64,000 nucleotides of DNA, from assembly GCF_002995745.1 (NCBI RefSeq), contig NZ_PVXQ01000003.1:1-64000 (forward strand), written 5' to 3'. Source of the DNA: Clostridium vincentii. GTDB taxonomy: Bacteria; Bacillota; Clostridia; Clostridiales; Clostridiaceae. The notes under the pieces are model-generated. The model did no database searches. It saw only the letters and a list, made by a program, of their open reading frames with translations, and was not told the DNA's origin. A program made the translations under genes and the position numbers. Positions 1 to 9,040 of the stretch are shown piece by piece (the stretch's first letter is position 1; each line of letters opens with the position of its first letter).

Positions 1-126
1 ATTCGTTAGCCTAACAAGCAAATATCAAAAGATACATTAATTTCTAATGAACCGCCGTGTACCGAACGGTATGCACGGTGGTGTGAGAGGACGCTAAATA
101 AAATAATTATTTAGCTCCTACTCGAT
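1..126 (+). mobile_element. Group II intron, 3' end (domains V and VI), cut by window edge
   Basis: The catalytic domain V hairpin is seen at 49-82: ACCGCCGTG (51-59) pairs with CACGGTGGT (74-82, one G-U), a two-base bulge lies at 72-73, and TACCG/CGGTA closes the tip. Domain VI follows: AGGA (88-91) pairs with TCCT (116-119) and GCTAAATAA (93-101) with TTATTTAGC (107-115). A candidate branch-point A is at 120, seven bases before the likely intron end at about 126. The last bases CTCCTACTCGAT match the 3' tail common in Firmicute group II introns. Any maturase gene would lie left of the window. Intron class is not assigned. Confidence 0.85.
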
Positions 127-130
127 TAAA

Positions 131-475
131 TTAAATTTTTTCTTTTGTAGAAATCCATTCTTTAACTTGGGGAGTTAAACACTCAGTAGTTTCAGAATTA
201 ATCTGTGATACAAATAAAAAATCATCAGCATTCACAAAAACTTTAAGCTTTTCAAGAATTTTTGCTGAGGATAGTGCAGTATGTAAAAGAAAACTCTCAG
301 GCATAAAGTGAGCCCAAGCGCCTAGAGAATGAATTTCTCCAATTAGTCTAGAATCATCACGACCACCACAACCACAATCTTCGTCATGTTCGTGTGTATT
401 GTCCTCACAACCACAATTTTCATCGTGTTCATGTGCTTCTTCTTTTAAAAAGTAACTTACTAAATATACTGACAT
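131..475 (-). CDS. Small Cas2/SinR-like protein with a His/Cys-rich insert
   Basis: A 114-residue protein. Without the insert, its pattern (YLVSYFLK, then IGEIHSLGAWAHFMPESFLL, then a helix, then DDFLFVSQI and a closing VKEWI) resembles the small ferredoxin-fold SinR/Cas2-like family. This is a family resemblance judged by eye, not a proven homology. Residues about 14-37 carry two copies of an HEHDE-x-CGC unit, which looks like a metal-binding insert. The start has an AAGGCGGTG ribosome site just upstream. The TAA stop (131-133) lies only about 4 bp from the 3' end of the oppositely oriented group II intron, so the original C-terminus may have been altered. There is no CRISPR array or other cas gene nearby, so a CRISPR role is not supported. 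Confidence 0.6.
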   Translation of the reverse strand: MSVYLVSYFLKEEAHEHDENCGCEDNTHEHDEDCGCGGRDDSRLIGEIHSLGAWAHFMPESFLLHTALSSAKILEKLKVFVNADDFLFVSQINSETTECLTPQVKEWISTKEKI

Positions 476-704
476 AGTGACACCGCCTTTTTGTTTATAA
501 ATCTAATAGTACAGGAATTGAGGGATAAATACAATTATTAAATTTGGCAGATATTTTAATTTCATAATTGCTTTAATAAGTAAGGTAATAATTAATTATT
601 AGAAATAGAAAAGAGGAGAGTAGGTTCATAAAAAGAGAAAATGCATATTTATATATAGATAGGCTAAAATTAGGCTAGTAAAAATAAAAAATAAGGAGAT
701 TAAT

Positions 705-1607
705 ATGAGAGGTATAGATGTATCAAATCATAATGGAATAATTGATTTCACAAGGGTAAGAAATAGTGGAATTGAATTAGTTTATATGAAGGCAACAGAA
801 GGAACCACTTATCAAGACTCCTTTCTAGATAGGAATTATAATGGTGCCATCGGAGCTAATATGATGGTAGGATTTTATCATTTTCTAGCAGGGACAAGCC
901 TTCCAGAAACGCAGGCAGAAAATTTTTATAACCAGATAAAAAATAAGGTTAGTGCCTTAAAACCTTCACTTGATTTAGAAGTGAGTGGATTTGATGTGAT
1001 TAATTATGCATTAAGATTCATAAAAAGATTTGAAGCGTTAAGCAATTTGCCAATAGTAATATATTCATCTCCATACTTTATAAATGCTAACCTTGACAGT
1101 AGGTTAGCAAAATACCCCTTGTGGGTTGCCCATTATGGAGTTATGACTCCAATGAAAAATAATATTTGGGGTACAAGTCATGTTGGACATCAATATACTG
1201 AGACAGGGCGAGTAGATGGTGTAAATGGATACTGTGATTTAAATAATTTTTATTCTGGGATTTTTGTGTCTGATACTAGAATAGAAAATCCATCAAAATC
1301 AGACTATAGTTCAATAGTGAGAGAGTTGCAAAATCAAATAAATTTACAAGGGTTTGGAAATGTTGCAGTAGATGGTATTGCTGGAAATGAGGCTTTAAGT
1401 CATGTACCTACATTAAGATTTGGAGCTCAAGGTGGTATAACAAAAGCAATGCAAATGCTTATTAATGAATATGGATATGCATTAATACCGGATGGTATTT
1501 TTGGACAGAACACAAGAAATGCAGTAATAGCTTTTCAGGGTAGTAAAGGCTTAATTCAGGATGGAATAGTGGGGCCAAATACTTGGAGTAAACTATTACA
1601 ATTATAA
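705..1607 (+). CDS. GH25 lysozyme (muramidase) with C-terminal peptidoglycan-binding repeats
   Basis: A 300-residue protein that should cleave the MurNAc-GlcNAc bond of peptidoglycan. Residues 1-190 are a GH25 barrel: it opens with RGIDVSNHNG (Asp5), has the acidic LDLE strand (Asp90, Glu92) that supplies the catalytic acid, and ends with the HQY and GVNGYCDLN strands. Residues about 202-300 hold two peptidoglycan-binding-type repeats, the second with DGIFGQNTRNAVIAFQ and DGIVGPNTWSKLL. There is no signal peptide, as in phage endolysins and in many clostridial autolysins. AAGGAG lies 7 bp before the ATG. No holin or phage gene is adjacent, so a chromosomal autolysin is as likely as a phage relic. 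A bidirectional terminator follows. Confidence 0.9.
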   Translation: MRGIDVSNHNGIIDFTRVRNSGIELVYMKATEGTTYQDSFLDRNYNGAIGANMMVGFYHFLAGTSLPETQAENFYNQIKNKVSALKPSLDLEVSGFDVINYALRFIKRFEALSNLPIVIYSSPYFINANLDSRLAKYPLWVAHYGVMTPMKNNIWGTSHVGHQYTETGRVDGVNGYCDLNNFYSGIFVSDTRIENPSKSDYSSIVRELQNQINLQGFGNVAVDGIAGNEALSHVPTLRFGAQGGITKAMQMLINEYGYALIPDGIFGQNTRNAVIAFQGSKGLIQDGIVGPNTWSKLLQL

Positions 1608-1611
1608 TAAT

Positions 1612-1643
1612 AAAAAAACAACTCTGAAAAGAGTTGTTTTTTT
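1612..1643. terminator. Bidirectional intrinsic terminator
   Basis: A 14-bp stem (1612-1625 with 1630-1643) has a GAAA loop and A/T tails on both sides. It lies between the convergent lysozyme and helicase genes and can serve both. Confidence 0.9.
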
Positions 1644-1653
1644 AAAATAGAAA

Positions 1654-3366
1654 TTATCTTCTTTTAGTAGCTACTTCTACATTAACTCGTCTGTTATTAA
1701 TTTTGTTTCCAGAACAATTATCTAATACTGCATCAGAAACGTCATTAGAAACTGTAACAAATGAGAAGCTTTCAAGTATATCGATCTTTGTAACCTTATG
1801 GCCTTCGATATTAGCCTTTTCAGTAATGTAGTCAACTAAGTTTTTAGTAGTTAAGTCATCTCTCTTACCTATAGAGAAGAATAATCTTACATCGTCTATA
1901 TTATCCTTATCCCTATCGCGACTATCCCTAGCATCTCTATCTCTGTTATCTCTATCTCTAGAATCTCTACTGAATCTATCTCTGCTACTTCTACTATCTC
2001 TATCTCTACTGTCTCTGTTATCTCTAAAATCTCTAGTAGGAGCTGGAGATTCCATTTGATCATGAGTATAATTAAAACTCATTTCTTTATCAAATTGCAT
2101 CTTCATCATAGCTGCAACTACATCAACTGGAGCGTAGTTAACACAAATTTCATCAGCAAGTTTTGTATATTTTGAAAAATCGCCTTCTATTAAAACTTTT
2201 TCAATTTCATCAGTTTTTGAAGTAAATTTTGATTCCAAAATTTGTTCAACTGTTGGTATAGGCATTTTAGTAATTATACCTTTTGTAACATTTCTAATTT
2301 GTCTAAGCATTGATTGCTCTCTTGGAGTAATGAAAGAATAAGCAGTACCTTTTCTGTTAGCTCTACCAGTTCTACCAACTCTATGTACATAAGATTCAAC
2401 ATCTTGAGTAATGTCATAGTTTATAACATGAGTTATTCCTTCAACATCAATACCTCTAGCAGCAACATCAGTTGCAATTAAAAAGCTTAAAGAACCTTCT
2501 TTAAATCTTTTTAGAGTTCTCATTCTATGAAGTTGAGACATATCTCCATGCATACCTTCAGCTACATAATTTCTAGCTTGAAGTCCTTCAACTAATTCAT
2601 CAACACCCTTTTTAGTTCTACAAAAGATAATTGCAGCATTTGGTGTATCATAGTCTAATACTCTACAAAGAGCCTCAAACTTATTTCTTTGATTAACTTC
2701 AAAGAAACCTTGAGTTATAGTTGAAACAGTCATTGAAACCTTTTTAATTGCAACTATTTTAGGATCTGGCTTCATGTATCTTTTAGCTAATTTTTGAATT
2801 TGTGGTGGCATTGTAGCAGAGAAAAGCATTGTTTGTCTTTCTTTAGGTAATTGCTTTATTACTTCTTCAATGTCTTCTATAAATCCCATGTTTAACATTT
2901 CATCAGCTTCGTCTAATACTAAGAATTGAGCATTTCCTAATAGGAGAGCCTTTCTTCTTATAAGGTCTAATATTCTACCAGGAGTACCGACAACTACGTC
3001 AACACCTCTTTTTAATTCTCTAAGTTGCTTTTGAATAGAGTCTCCGCCGTAGAATGGTAATACTGTAATCTTTTCATATTTAGAAAGTTTATTTAAATCT
3101 TCATAAACTTGAATTGCAAGTTCTCTAGTTGGAGCCAAGACGATTGCCCCTACATTACCAGTCTTAACTAGGTTGTTTAATAAAGAACAACCAAAAGCAG
3201 CTGTTTTACCAGTTCCGGTTTGAGCTTGAGCAATTAAATCATGGCCCTCTATAGCTAAAGGAATAGCCTCAGCTTGGATTTGTGACGGATACTCGAATCC
3301 TAAATCCTCGATTGCTCTTAATATTTCAGGTTTTAAATTTAAATCTTTGAATGTAATTTTTTCCAT
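1654..3366 (-). CDS. DEAD-box ATP-dependent RNA helicase with DbpA-type RNA-binding domain
   Basis: A 570-residue RNA helicase. Motifs in order: AQTGTGKT (48-55), PTREL (79-83), TPGR (128-131), DEAD (152-155), SAT (183-185), RGID (304-307) and HRVGRTGR (328-335). A linker rich in Arg-Asp/Ser dipeptides (about 446-488) joins the core to a DbpA-like RNA-binding domain at about 491-567. In the DbpA/YxiN family this domain binds 23S rRNA. Relatives act in ribosome assembly, RNA turnover and cold adaptation. The gene stands alone, with AAGGGAAC before the ATG. The RD-rich linker has low complexity and its codons form an obvious nucleotide repeat. Whether it should be named cshA, deaD or dbpA is not clear. 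Confidence 0.93.
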   Translation of the reverse strand: MEKITFKDLNLKPEILRAIEDLGFEYPSQIQAEAIPLAIEGHDLIAQAQTGTGKTAAFGCSLLNNLVKTGNVGAIVLAPTRELAIQVYEDLNKLSKYEKITVLPFYGGDSIQKQLRELKRGVDVVVGTPGRILDLIRRKALLLGNAQFLVLDEADEMLNMGFIEDIEEVIKQLPKERQTMLFSATMPPQIQKLAKRYMKPDPKIVAIKKVSMTVSTITQGFFEVNQRNKFEALCRVLDYDTPNAAIIFCRTKKGVDELVEGLQARNYVAEGMHGDMSQLHRMRTLKRFKEGSLSFLIATDVAARGIDVEGITHVINYDITQDVESYVHRVGRTGRANRKGTAYSFITPREQSMLRQIRNVTKGIITKMPIPTVEQILESKFTSKTDEIEKVLIEGDFSKYTKLADEICVNYAPVDVVAAMMKMQFDKEMSFNYTHDQMESPAPTRDFRDNRDSRDRDSRSSRDRFSRDSRDRDNRDRDARDSRDRDKDNIDDVRLFFSIGKRDDLTTKNLVDYITEKANIEGHKVTKIDILESFSFVTVSNDVSDAVLDNCSGNKINNRRVNVEVATKRR

Positions 3367-3545
3367 GTATAGTTCCCTTCGTTATGTATCTGCTAAAAAA
3401 TTTATATATTAATATTAATATTAACATTTTCAATTAATATATATTCGCACTAACTGTATAAGTATATATCAATTTGAGGAATAATGCAAAGAATTTTAAT
3501 TAGTTAAGCTTTTGTAATTAATAAGAATGCTGCTAAAATAGGCAT

Positions 3546-5444
3546 TTATTTCCATGGAGAGGCATCTGAGGGCATTCTCCAATCTCCACGTGGTGATAGG
3601 GATATGCTTCCTACTTTAGGACCATCAGGAAGCGCACTTCTCTTAAATTGTTGAGTGAAAAATCTCCACATGAATTTATCAAGCCACTTTTCTATTTCTT
3701 CATTAGTATAGTCATCCTTAAAGGCTTCCTTAGATAAAAATAAAATTCTTTCCTTAGAAGAACCATGTTTAATAAAGTGATATAGGAAGAAATCATGAAG
3801 TTCGTATGGCCCTATGATATCCTCAGTTTTTTGAGTGATATTTCCTTTAGCATCCTTTGGAAGAAGCTCTGGACTTACAGGAGTATCTAAAATATCAAGC
3901 AATGTATCAGTAACTTCTTTAGAGGATTCTTTTTCAGCTACATATCTAACAAGATATCTAACTAAGCTTTTTGGAATAGAAGGATTCACAGAATACATGG
4001 ACATATGGTCTCCGTTATATGTGCACCATCCAAGGGCAAGTTCTGATAAATCACCTGTCCCTATAAGCAGTCCACCCTCTTTATTAGCTAAATCCATAAG
4101 AATTTGAGTTCTTTCGCGAGCCTGAACATTTTCATAGGTTACATCATGGATATTCTTATCATGTCCAATATCCTCAAAGTGCAAAAGGGCAGCAGGAACA
4201 ATGTTAATTTCTCTTAAATCACAGCCAAGTTCCCTGCAAAGTGCTAGGGCGTTATTATAAGTTCTATCAGTAGTTCCAAATCCAGGCATAGTAATTGCAA
4301 TTATATTCTCCTTAGGATAATTTAAAAGTTTAAAGGTTTTAACAATTACAAGTAGTGCAAGAGTAGAATCAAGCCCCCCAGAGATTCCAATTACGGCCTT
4401 TTTAATACCAGTATGCTCAAATCTTTTAGCTAATGCAGAAGCTTGAATACTGAAAATTTCCCTGGACCGTAGCTCTCTTTCATGTTGATTTGATGGTACA
4501 AAGGGGTGTTTATCAATTATTCTGTCAAAGTTTTTAATTTTAGTGTCATCATAGGCAAAATTAATTATTTTAGGTTCCATATTAACCATTTTAGAAGAAT
4601 CTCTAAAGCTTAGGTTTTTCATTCTTTCGGAATTTAGTTTAAATACATCTATTAAAGAATAGATTATTTCATTATCTCTTTGAAATCTTTCATTTTCTTT
4701 TAATATTCCACCATTCTCACTAATTAGCAAATGTCCGCTAAATAATAAATCAGTAGTAGATTCATGAACACCAGCAGAAGAATATATATAAGCAGAAATT
4801 GAACGAGCACTCTGATTTTTAATTAAATCACGTCTGTAATCTGCCTTACTTACGAGCTCATTTGAGGCAGAAAGGTTTCCAATTATATTAGCACCCATTA
4901 GAGATAAATAGGAACTAGGCGGTATAGTTACCCAAAGGTCTTCGCATAATTCAAAGCCGTAATTAAAGTCATTACAGGAGAAGATTAAGTTTGTTCCAAA
5001 ATTTATATCTTTTTGAAATGAAAGGTTAACCAATTTATCTGTCATTCCTAACCCTTCTGTAAACCAGCGCTTTTCGTAAAATTCACTATAATTAGGTATA
5101 TAGGACTTAGGAACTATTCCAAGAATCTTTCCTTTAAATAATATGTAAGCACAGTTATATAAGGTGCTTTTATGAAGAAGAGGTGCTCCTACAGCAATAA
5201 GTGTGTCTAAGTCCTTAGTTCTTAGAAGTAATTCTTCTATTCCTTCTGTTGAACGTTTTAGTAGTGTATCTTGTAAAAATAAATCGCTACATGTATAAGA
5301 GGTTATACATAGCTCAGGAAAAACTATAAGTTTTGCTCCGTTAGATGAAGCTTCTTTTGCACAGATTATTATATTTGAAAGATTATATTCAACGTCTGAA
5401 ACCTTAGTTACAGGACAAGCAGATGCTACTTTTATAAAGTTCAT
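3546..5444 (-). CDS. nadE: Glutamine-dependent NAD+ synthetase
   Basis: A 632-residue two-domain enzyme that makes NAD+ from deamido-NAD+, ATP and glutamine. The N-terminal nitrilase-like glutaminase domain has the expected triad: Glu44 in FPEL, Lys113 in VPK and Cys167 in FELCEDLW. The C-terminal synthetase domain has the PP-loop SGGLDS at 355-360 and downstream GTGDLSELALGW. The length matches the long glutamine-using form rather than the short ammonia-using form. GGAG lies about 12 bp before the ATG. The gene appears monocistronic, 180 bp downstream of the helicase gene on the same strand and divergent from the NfeD/SPFH pair. Confidence 0.95.
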   Translation of the reverse strand: MNFIKVASACPVTKVSDVEYNLSNIIICAKEASSNGAKLIVFPELCITSYTCSDLFLQDTLLKRSTEGIEELLLRTKDLDTLIAVGAPLLHKSTLYNCAYILFKGKILGIVPKSYIPNYSEFYEKRWFTEGLGMTDKLVNLSFQKDINFGTNLIFSCNDFNYGFELCEDLWVTIPPSSYLSLMGANIIGNLSASNELVSKADYRRDLIKNQSARSISAYIYSSAGVHESTTDLLFSGHLLISENGGILKENERFQRDNEIIYSLIDVFKLNSERMKNLSFRDSSKMVNMEPKIINFAYDDTKIKNFDRIIDKHPFVPSNQHERELRSREIFSIQASALAKRFEHTGIKKAVIGISGGLDSTLALLVIVKTFKLLNYPKENIIAITMPGFGTTDRTYNNALALCRELGCDLREINIVPAALLHFEDIGHDKNIHDVTYENVQARERTQILMDLANKEGGLLIGTGDLSELALGWCTYNGDHMSMYSVNPSIPKSLVRYLVRYVAEKESSKEVTDTLLDILDTPVSPELLPKDAKGNITQKTEDIIGPYELHDFFLYHFIKHGSSKERILFLSKEAFKDDYTNEEIEKWLDKFMWRFFTQQFKRSALPDGPKVGSISLSPRGDWRMPSDASPWK

Positions 5445-5737
5445 AAATTATTTCAACTCCATTTTATATAATTTTAATTTTAGTATTTGATTTTAGTATG
5501 CTATATAAACATAATAAGATTAAAATATTAGAAAATCAATGAAAAGAAGAGATAGTTAATGATAAACTGGTTAAAGGGTGTATAATAACTCTTAATGACG
5601 TAATTTAAAACTTTTTTAATATGCAATATAATGGTAAAATGTATTTACAGTCAATAAAAGACTGAAAAGAATTTATTTTAAGTGGTATAATAACAATATA
5701 TAACACATAAAAGAGAAATGAGGGGAGGGGATTTAGA

Positions 5738-6166
5738 ATGGGAATACTTTTGTTTTGGTTAGTTTTATCAATAGGAGCTATACTTATTGATATATTTACA
5801 AGTGCTTTTCTTTTTGTATGGTTCGCTATTGGAGGTTTTGCAGCTATAGCTGGAGGTCTAGCAGGATTAGAATTTCCGGCACAGTTAGGGATATTCATTG
5901 TAGTTAGCATAATTTCAATCTCTATAGGTTATCCTTTAGCCAAGAAGAAATTTAAAAATACTATTAGCATACCTCTAATGGAAGAGACTTATATAGGAAA
6001 GATATTTTTAGCACAAGAGGATATAGATAAGACATTAAGGTTTAAAGTTGGAGGAGTCTATTGGACAGGAAAAAATGATGGAGCTAAGATAAACAAAGGA
6101 GAAAAATTTAAGGTACTAGGAATAGAAGGAAATAAATTGTTAATTGAAGGAATAAGGGAGGAATAA
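5738..6166 (+). CDS. NfeD-family membrane protein (short form)
   Basis: A 142-residue protein with two or three membrane helices in residues 1-65, then a short OB-fold-like domain (about 78-140: IGKIFLAQED, VYWTGKNDG, EGNKLLIEG) typical of the short NfeD/YuaF family. It lacks the protease domain of long NfeD proteins. The next gene, an SPFH protein, starts 3 bp after its stop. This pairing is the standard one for flotillin/stomatin-like scaffolds, where NfeD is thought to be the partner in membrane microdomains. A GGGGAGGGG-type ribosome site precedes the ATG. Confidence 0.88.
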   Translation: MGILLFWLVLSIGAILIDIFTSAFLFVWFAIGGFAAIAGGLAGLEFPAQLGIFIVVSIISISIGYPLAKKKFKNTISIPLMEETYIGKIFLAQEDIDKTLRFKVGGVYWTGKNDGAKINKGEKFKVLGIEGNKLLIEGIREE

Positions 6167-6169
6167 AAA

Positions 6170-7123
6170 ATGGATACTAGTTTAGTTAAGTTAATTATTG
6201 GAGTAGTCGTAGTAATACTAATACTAATAATATTATTAGCTTCAGTAAAGGTTGTTAACACAGGAAATTTATATGTAGTAGAGCGTCTTGGAAAGTTTGA
6301 TAGAATATTACAGCCAGGGTGGCATCTTATGATTCCTTTTGTGGATTTTGTAAGAAGAAAGATTTCAACTAAGCAACAAATAATGGACGTCCCACCACAA
6401 TCAGTTATTACAAAAGATAATGTTAGAATTTCAGTAGATAACGTAATTTTCTTTAAACTTATGAACGCTAACGATGCTGTATATAATATTGAAGACTTTA
6501 GATCAGGTATTGTTTATTCAGCAACTACTAATGTAAGAAATATCATTGGTAACATGACTTTAGATGAAGTATTATCAGGAAGAGATACAATAAATAAAAA
6601 TCTTTTAAATATTTTAGATGATGTTACAGATGCCTATGGTATTAAAATTCTTTCAGTAGAAATTAAAAATATAATACCACCAGGTGAAATACAACAAGCT
6701 ATGGAAAAGCAAATGAGGGCAGAAAGAGATAAGAGAGCAATGATTCTTCAAGCTGAAGGTATAAGACAATCTCAAATAGAAAAAGCTGAAGGAGAAAAGA
6801 AATCAAAAATTCTTGAAGCTGAAGCTCAAAAAGAATCTCAAATAAGAAGATCAGAAGGATTAAAGGAAGCTCAATTACTTGAAGCTGAAGGTAAAGCAAA
6901 GGCTATAGAAGCAATTGCAATTGCAGAATCGGAAGCTATTAGAAAAATTAATAGAGCTATTATAGAATCTGGAACAGATGAAAGAGTTATAGCTTTAAAG
7001 CAAGTTGAAGCCTTGAAAGAAATGGCTAAAAACCCTGCGAATAAGCTTATATTACCTAATGAAACATTATCTTCACTTGGAAGTATTGCTGCTATTGCAG
7101 AAATGCTTAAGGGCAAAGTTTAA
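6170..7123 (+). CDS. SPFH/Band 7 domain protein (stomatin/QmcA-like)
   Basis: A 317-residue protein with one N-terminal membrane helix (about 5-27), an SPFH domain (about 28-190: VVERLGKFDRILQPGWHLMIPF, DVPPQSVITKDNV) and a long charged alanine/glutamate-rich coiled coil (about 190-260, repeating EAEGIRQSQIEKAEGEKK). This is the stomatin/QmcA layout. Such proteins oligomerise on the inner membrane and organise lipid-protein domains. It is translationally tied to the NfeD gene upstream. A strong terminator follows directly, so the two genes form the whole operon. Confidence 0.92.
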   Translation: MDTSLVKLIIGVVVVILILIILLASVKVVNTGNLYVVERLGKFDRILQPGWHLMIPFVDFVRRKISTKQQIMDVPPQSVITKDNVRISVDNVIFFKLMNANDAVYNIEDFRSGIVYSATTNVRNIIGNMTLDEVLSGRDTINKNLLNILDDVTDAYGIKILSVEIKNIIPPGEIQQAMEKQMRAERDKRAMILQAEGIRQSQIEKAEGEKKSKILEAEAQKESQIRRSEGLKEAQLLEAEGKAKAIEAIAIAESEAIRKINRAIIESGTDERVIALKQVEALKEMAKNPANKLILPNETLSSLGSIAAIAEMLKGKV

Positions 7124-7142
7124 TAGGAATACTTAACATGTT

Positions 7143-7177
7143 TTGGCCCTACAGAATTATCTGTAGGGCCAATTTTT
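7143..7177 (+). terminator. Intrinsic terminator after the NfeD/SPFH operon
   Basis: A 13-bp stem (7143-7155 with 7160-7172, including GGCCCTACAG/CTGTAGGGCC) is followed by five T. Confidence 0.93.
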
Positions 7178-7185
7178 AATTTAGT

Positions 7186-7195
7186 TGTCTATACA
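7186..7195 (-). promoter_or_regulatory. Candidate GntR/UTRA operator upstream of manA
   Basis: TGTCTATACA is seen here, the exact reverse complement of TGTATAGACA at 9058-9067 in front of the ROK kinase. TGTATAGACA-like cores resemble the TGGTATAGACCA-type operators of the NagR/HutC-like GntR regulators. The likely regulator is the GntR gene at 8309-8998. Binding is inferred. Confidence 0.5.
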
Positions 7196-7275
7196 GATAA
7201 ACAACAAAGTATTAGTATAATATATACTAATAAATATATATATATAATATCTAACAGAAAGGAAGATGAAAAACT

Positions 7276-8211
7276 ATGTATCCAATTAAATTTGAAAACA
7301 TATATTATGAAAAAATATGGGGTGGAAGAGATTTAGAGAGCTTTAGAAAAAACCTTCCAGATGGAGATATTGGAGAGAGCTGGGATATAGCATGTCATCC
7401 AAATGGCACAGGTATTGTAGCTAATGGAGAATTCAAAGGGAAAAATCTTAAGGAACTTATAGAGCAAGAGGGTAAGGCACTTTTAGGAAATAGTTATAAT
7501 GGAGAAGATTTTCCATTATTAGTTAAGCTTATAAATTCTAAAGATAAATTATCAGTTCAAGTTCATCCAAATGATGAATATGCGAAAAAATATGAGAATT
7601 CCTTTGGTAAAACAGAGGCCTGGTATGTTGTGGATGCAAAACCTAGATCTTTTTTAATAGTAGGCACAAAGGATTGTAATAAAGAAACTTTTAAAAAGGC
7701 AATAGAAGAGGGAAAGACAGAGGATTATTTAAATAAGATAGAAGTTAAAAAAGGAGATTCTTTCCTAATAAATAGTGGGCTTGTTCATGCAATATGTGAA
7801 GGGGTAATTATAGCTGAAATTCAACAAAATAGTGATATTACTTATAGAATATATGATTATGGCAGACCAAGAGAAATTCATGTAGAGAAGTCTTTAGAGG
7901 TAATTGACTTTGATTTAAAAGCTATTAATTCTAGTAAGAAAGAATTAGAAAAGTTTGATGGCTATGATAAGGGTATATTATGCAAAAGTGATTATTTTAG
8001 TATAGAAAAATATGTTATTGCTAAGGACGTTGAAGAGGAAAGTGATAAGGATAGATTCTTTATATTTACTTGTGTTGATGGAGAAGGAGAGATAATCTCA
8101 AGTAATAACTTTAAGGAGAAAATATATAAAGGTGATAGTATACTGATACCTGCAACTTTGGGTAAATATACAATCAAGGGGAAGTTAACTTTGTTAAAAA
8201 GTTATGTTTAA
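7276..8211 (+). CDS. manA: Mannose-6-phosphate isomerase, class I
   Basis: A 311-residue zinc enzyme interconverting mannose-6-P and fructose-6-P. It shows the class I cupin signatures: KLSVQVHPND (zinc Gln and His), KTEAWYV (zinc Glu), SGLVHAICEGVIIAEIQ (zinc His) and the YDYGR loop with the catalytic Arg. The length fits the short Firmicute form. The ribosome site is AGAAAGGAAG. The gene is monocistronic between two terminators. An operator-like sequence at 7186-7195 is shared with the ROK kinase gene 1.9 kb away, which suggests common control. It could serve mannose uptake or mannosyl-sugar supply for the polysaccharide locus. Confidence 0.95.
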   Translation: MYPIKFENIYYEKIWGGRDLESFRKNLPDGDIGESWDIACHPNGTGIVANGEFKGKNLKELIEQEGKALLGNSYNGEDFPLLVKLINSKDKLSVQVHPNDEYAKKYENSFGKTEAWYVVDAKPRSFLIVGTKDCNKETFKKAIEEGKTEDYLNKIEVKKGDSFLINSGLVHAICEGVIIAEIQQNSDITYRIYDYGRPREIHVEKSLEVIDFDLKAINSSKKELEKFDGYDKGILCKSDYFSIEKYVIAKDVEEESDKDRFFIFTCVDGEGEIISSNNFKEKIYKGDSILIPATLGKYTIKGKLTLLKSYV

Positions 8212-8231
8212 TATAAGAAGAAATAAAGATT

Positions 8232-8268
8232 AAAGCATGGGGTTTTGTTGCCCTATGCTTTATTTTTT
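8232..8268 (+). terminator. Intrinsic terminator after manA
   Basis: AAAGCATGGGG (8232-8242) pairs with CCCTATGCTTT (8251-8261, one G-U), followed by a T-rich run. It lies between the convergent manA and GntR genes. Confidence 0.85.
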
Positions 8269-8308
8269 TATTTCAAATTATTTCCTACAGGATCATGGAC
8301 AACGGTTT

Positions 8309-8998
8309 TTACCTTCTTGAATAGTAATGTATATTATTTTCATGAGATTTACTTATGGAATATTCATATATTCTTCCATTTGTTAAATATCCAGTGTTCT
8401 CAAACTGCAAAACTAAAGGTTTACCTGACAGGTTTAATAATTTACTTTCCTCAAGAGTTAATTTTATAGCACTTATATTTTTTATTCCATGACTTATTTT
8501 AAAGTCATATTGAGATTCTATAAAGCTAAGAAGACTAGCTTCACAATCTGTTCTTGTAAGGTTAGGAAATAGAGAATAAGGCATATATATTTCTTCGATA
8601 TGATAAGGAATGTTTTTAATATAACGTACCCTTAGTATAGACCATACATTAGCAGCTTTCTCTATTTTAAGAGTCTTAGTTAGTTTGTCCGAGGCTTTTA
8701 TTAGATTTAGTTTAATAATCTTTGAGCTAATACTTTCAGAAGTATAGAAGTCAGAAAGGGAAGATAAAAAGAATATATCATTATCAAAGGAGGAAAAATC
8801 ATTAACATAGGATGACCCATGACTATCTTTAATCAAATAACCTCTTTCTAATAAATATCCTATGACCTTTCTAATAGTATGTCTATTACATTCATATTTA
8901 GCTGATAATTGGGACTCAGATTGCATATAAGAATCTACTGGAATTTCTCCAGAAGTGATTTTTTCAATTAAGGTAGCAATAATTTCTTTGCTTTTCAA
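8309..8998 (-). CDS. GntR-family transcriptional regulator (HutC/UTRA subfamily)
   Basis: A 229-residue regulator from the chosen TTG start. The N-terminal winged helix (about 3-65: MQSESQLSAKYECNRHTIRKV) is followed by a UTRA effector domain (about 80-229: WSILRVRYIKNIPYHIEEIYMP, VLQFENTGYLTNGRIYEYS). A longer reading with an ATG at 9046 has no ribosome site. The TTG at 8998 has GGGAGG at 9008-9013 with 9-bp spacing, so it is preferred. UTRA domains bind sugar phosphates or similar small molecules. The gene is divergent from a ROK kinase and near manA, and operator-like decamers sit before both, so it probably controls a hexose module. The effector is unknown. Confidence 0.9.
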   Translation of the reverse strand: MKSKEIIATLIEKITSGEIPVDSYMQSESQLSAKYECNRHTIRKVIGYLLERGYLIKDSHGSSYVNDFSSFDNDIFFLSSLSDFYTSESISSKIIKLNLIKASDKLTKTLKIEKAANVWSILRVRYIKNIPYHIEEIYMPYSLFPNLTRTDCEASLLSFIESQYDFKISHGIKNISAIKLTLEESKLLNLSGKPLVLQFENTGYLTNGRIYEYSISKSHENNIHYYSRR

Positions 8999-9040
8999 CT
9001 TGGTTTTCCTCCCGCCTATAGATGATGATTTGAGTATATC

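Noticed and set aside
131..475. Cas2 of a CRISPR system
   Set aside because: No repeat array, cas1 or other cas gene in reach; only fold-like resemblance.
705..1607. Prophage marked by the lysozyme
   Set aside because: No holin, tail, capsid or integrase genes nearby.
6058..7116. Minus-strand frames opposite the NfeD/SPFH genes
   Set aside because: Low-complexity shadows of the coiled-coil and membrane segments on the other strand.
8245..8469. Small + strand gene after manA
   Set aside because: Antisense shadow of the GntR gene with no ribosome site.
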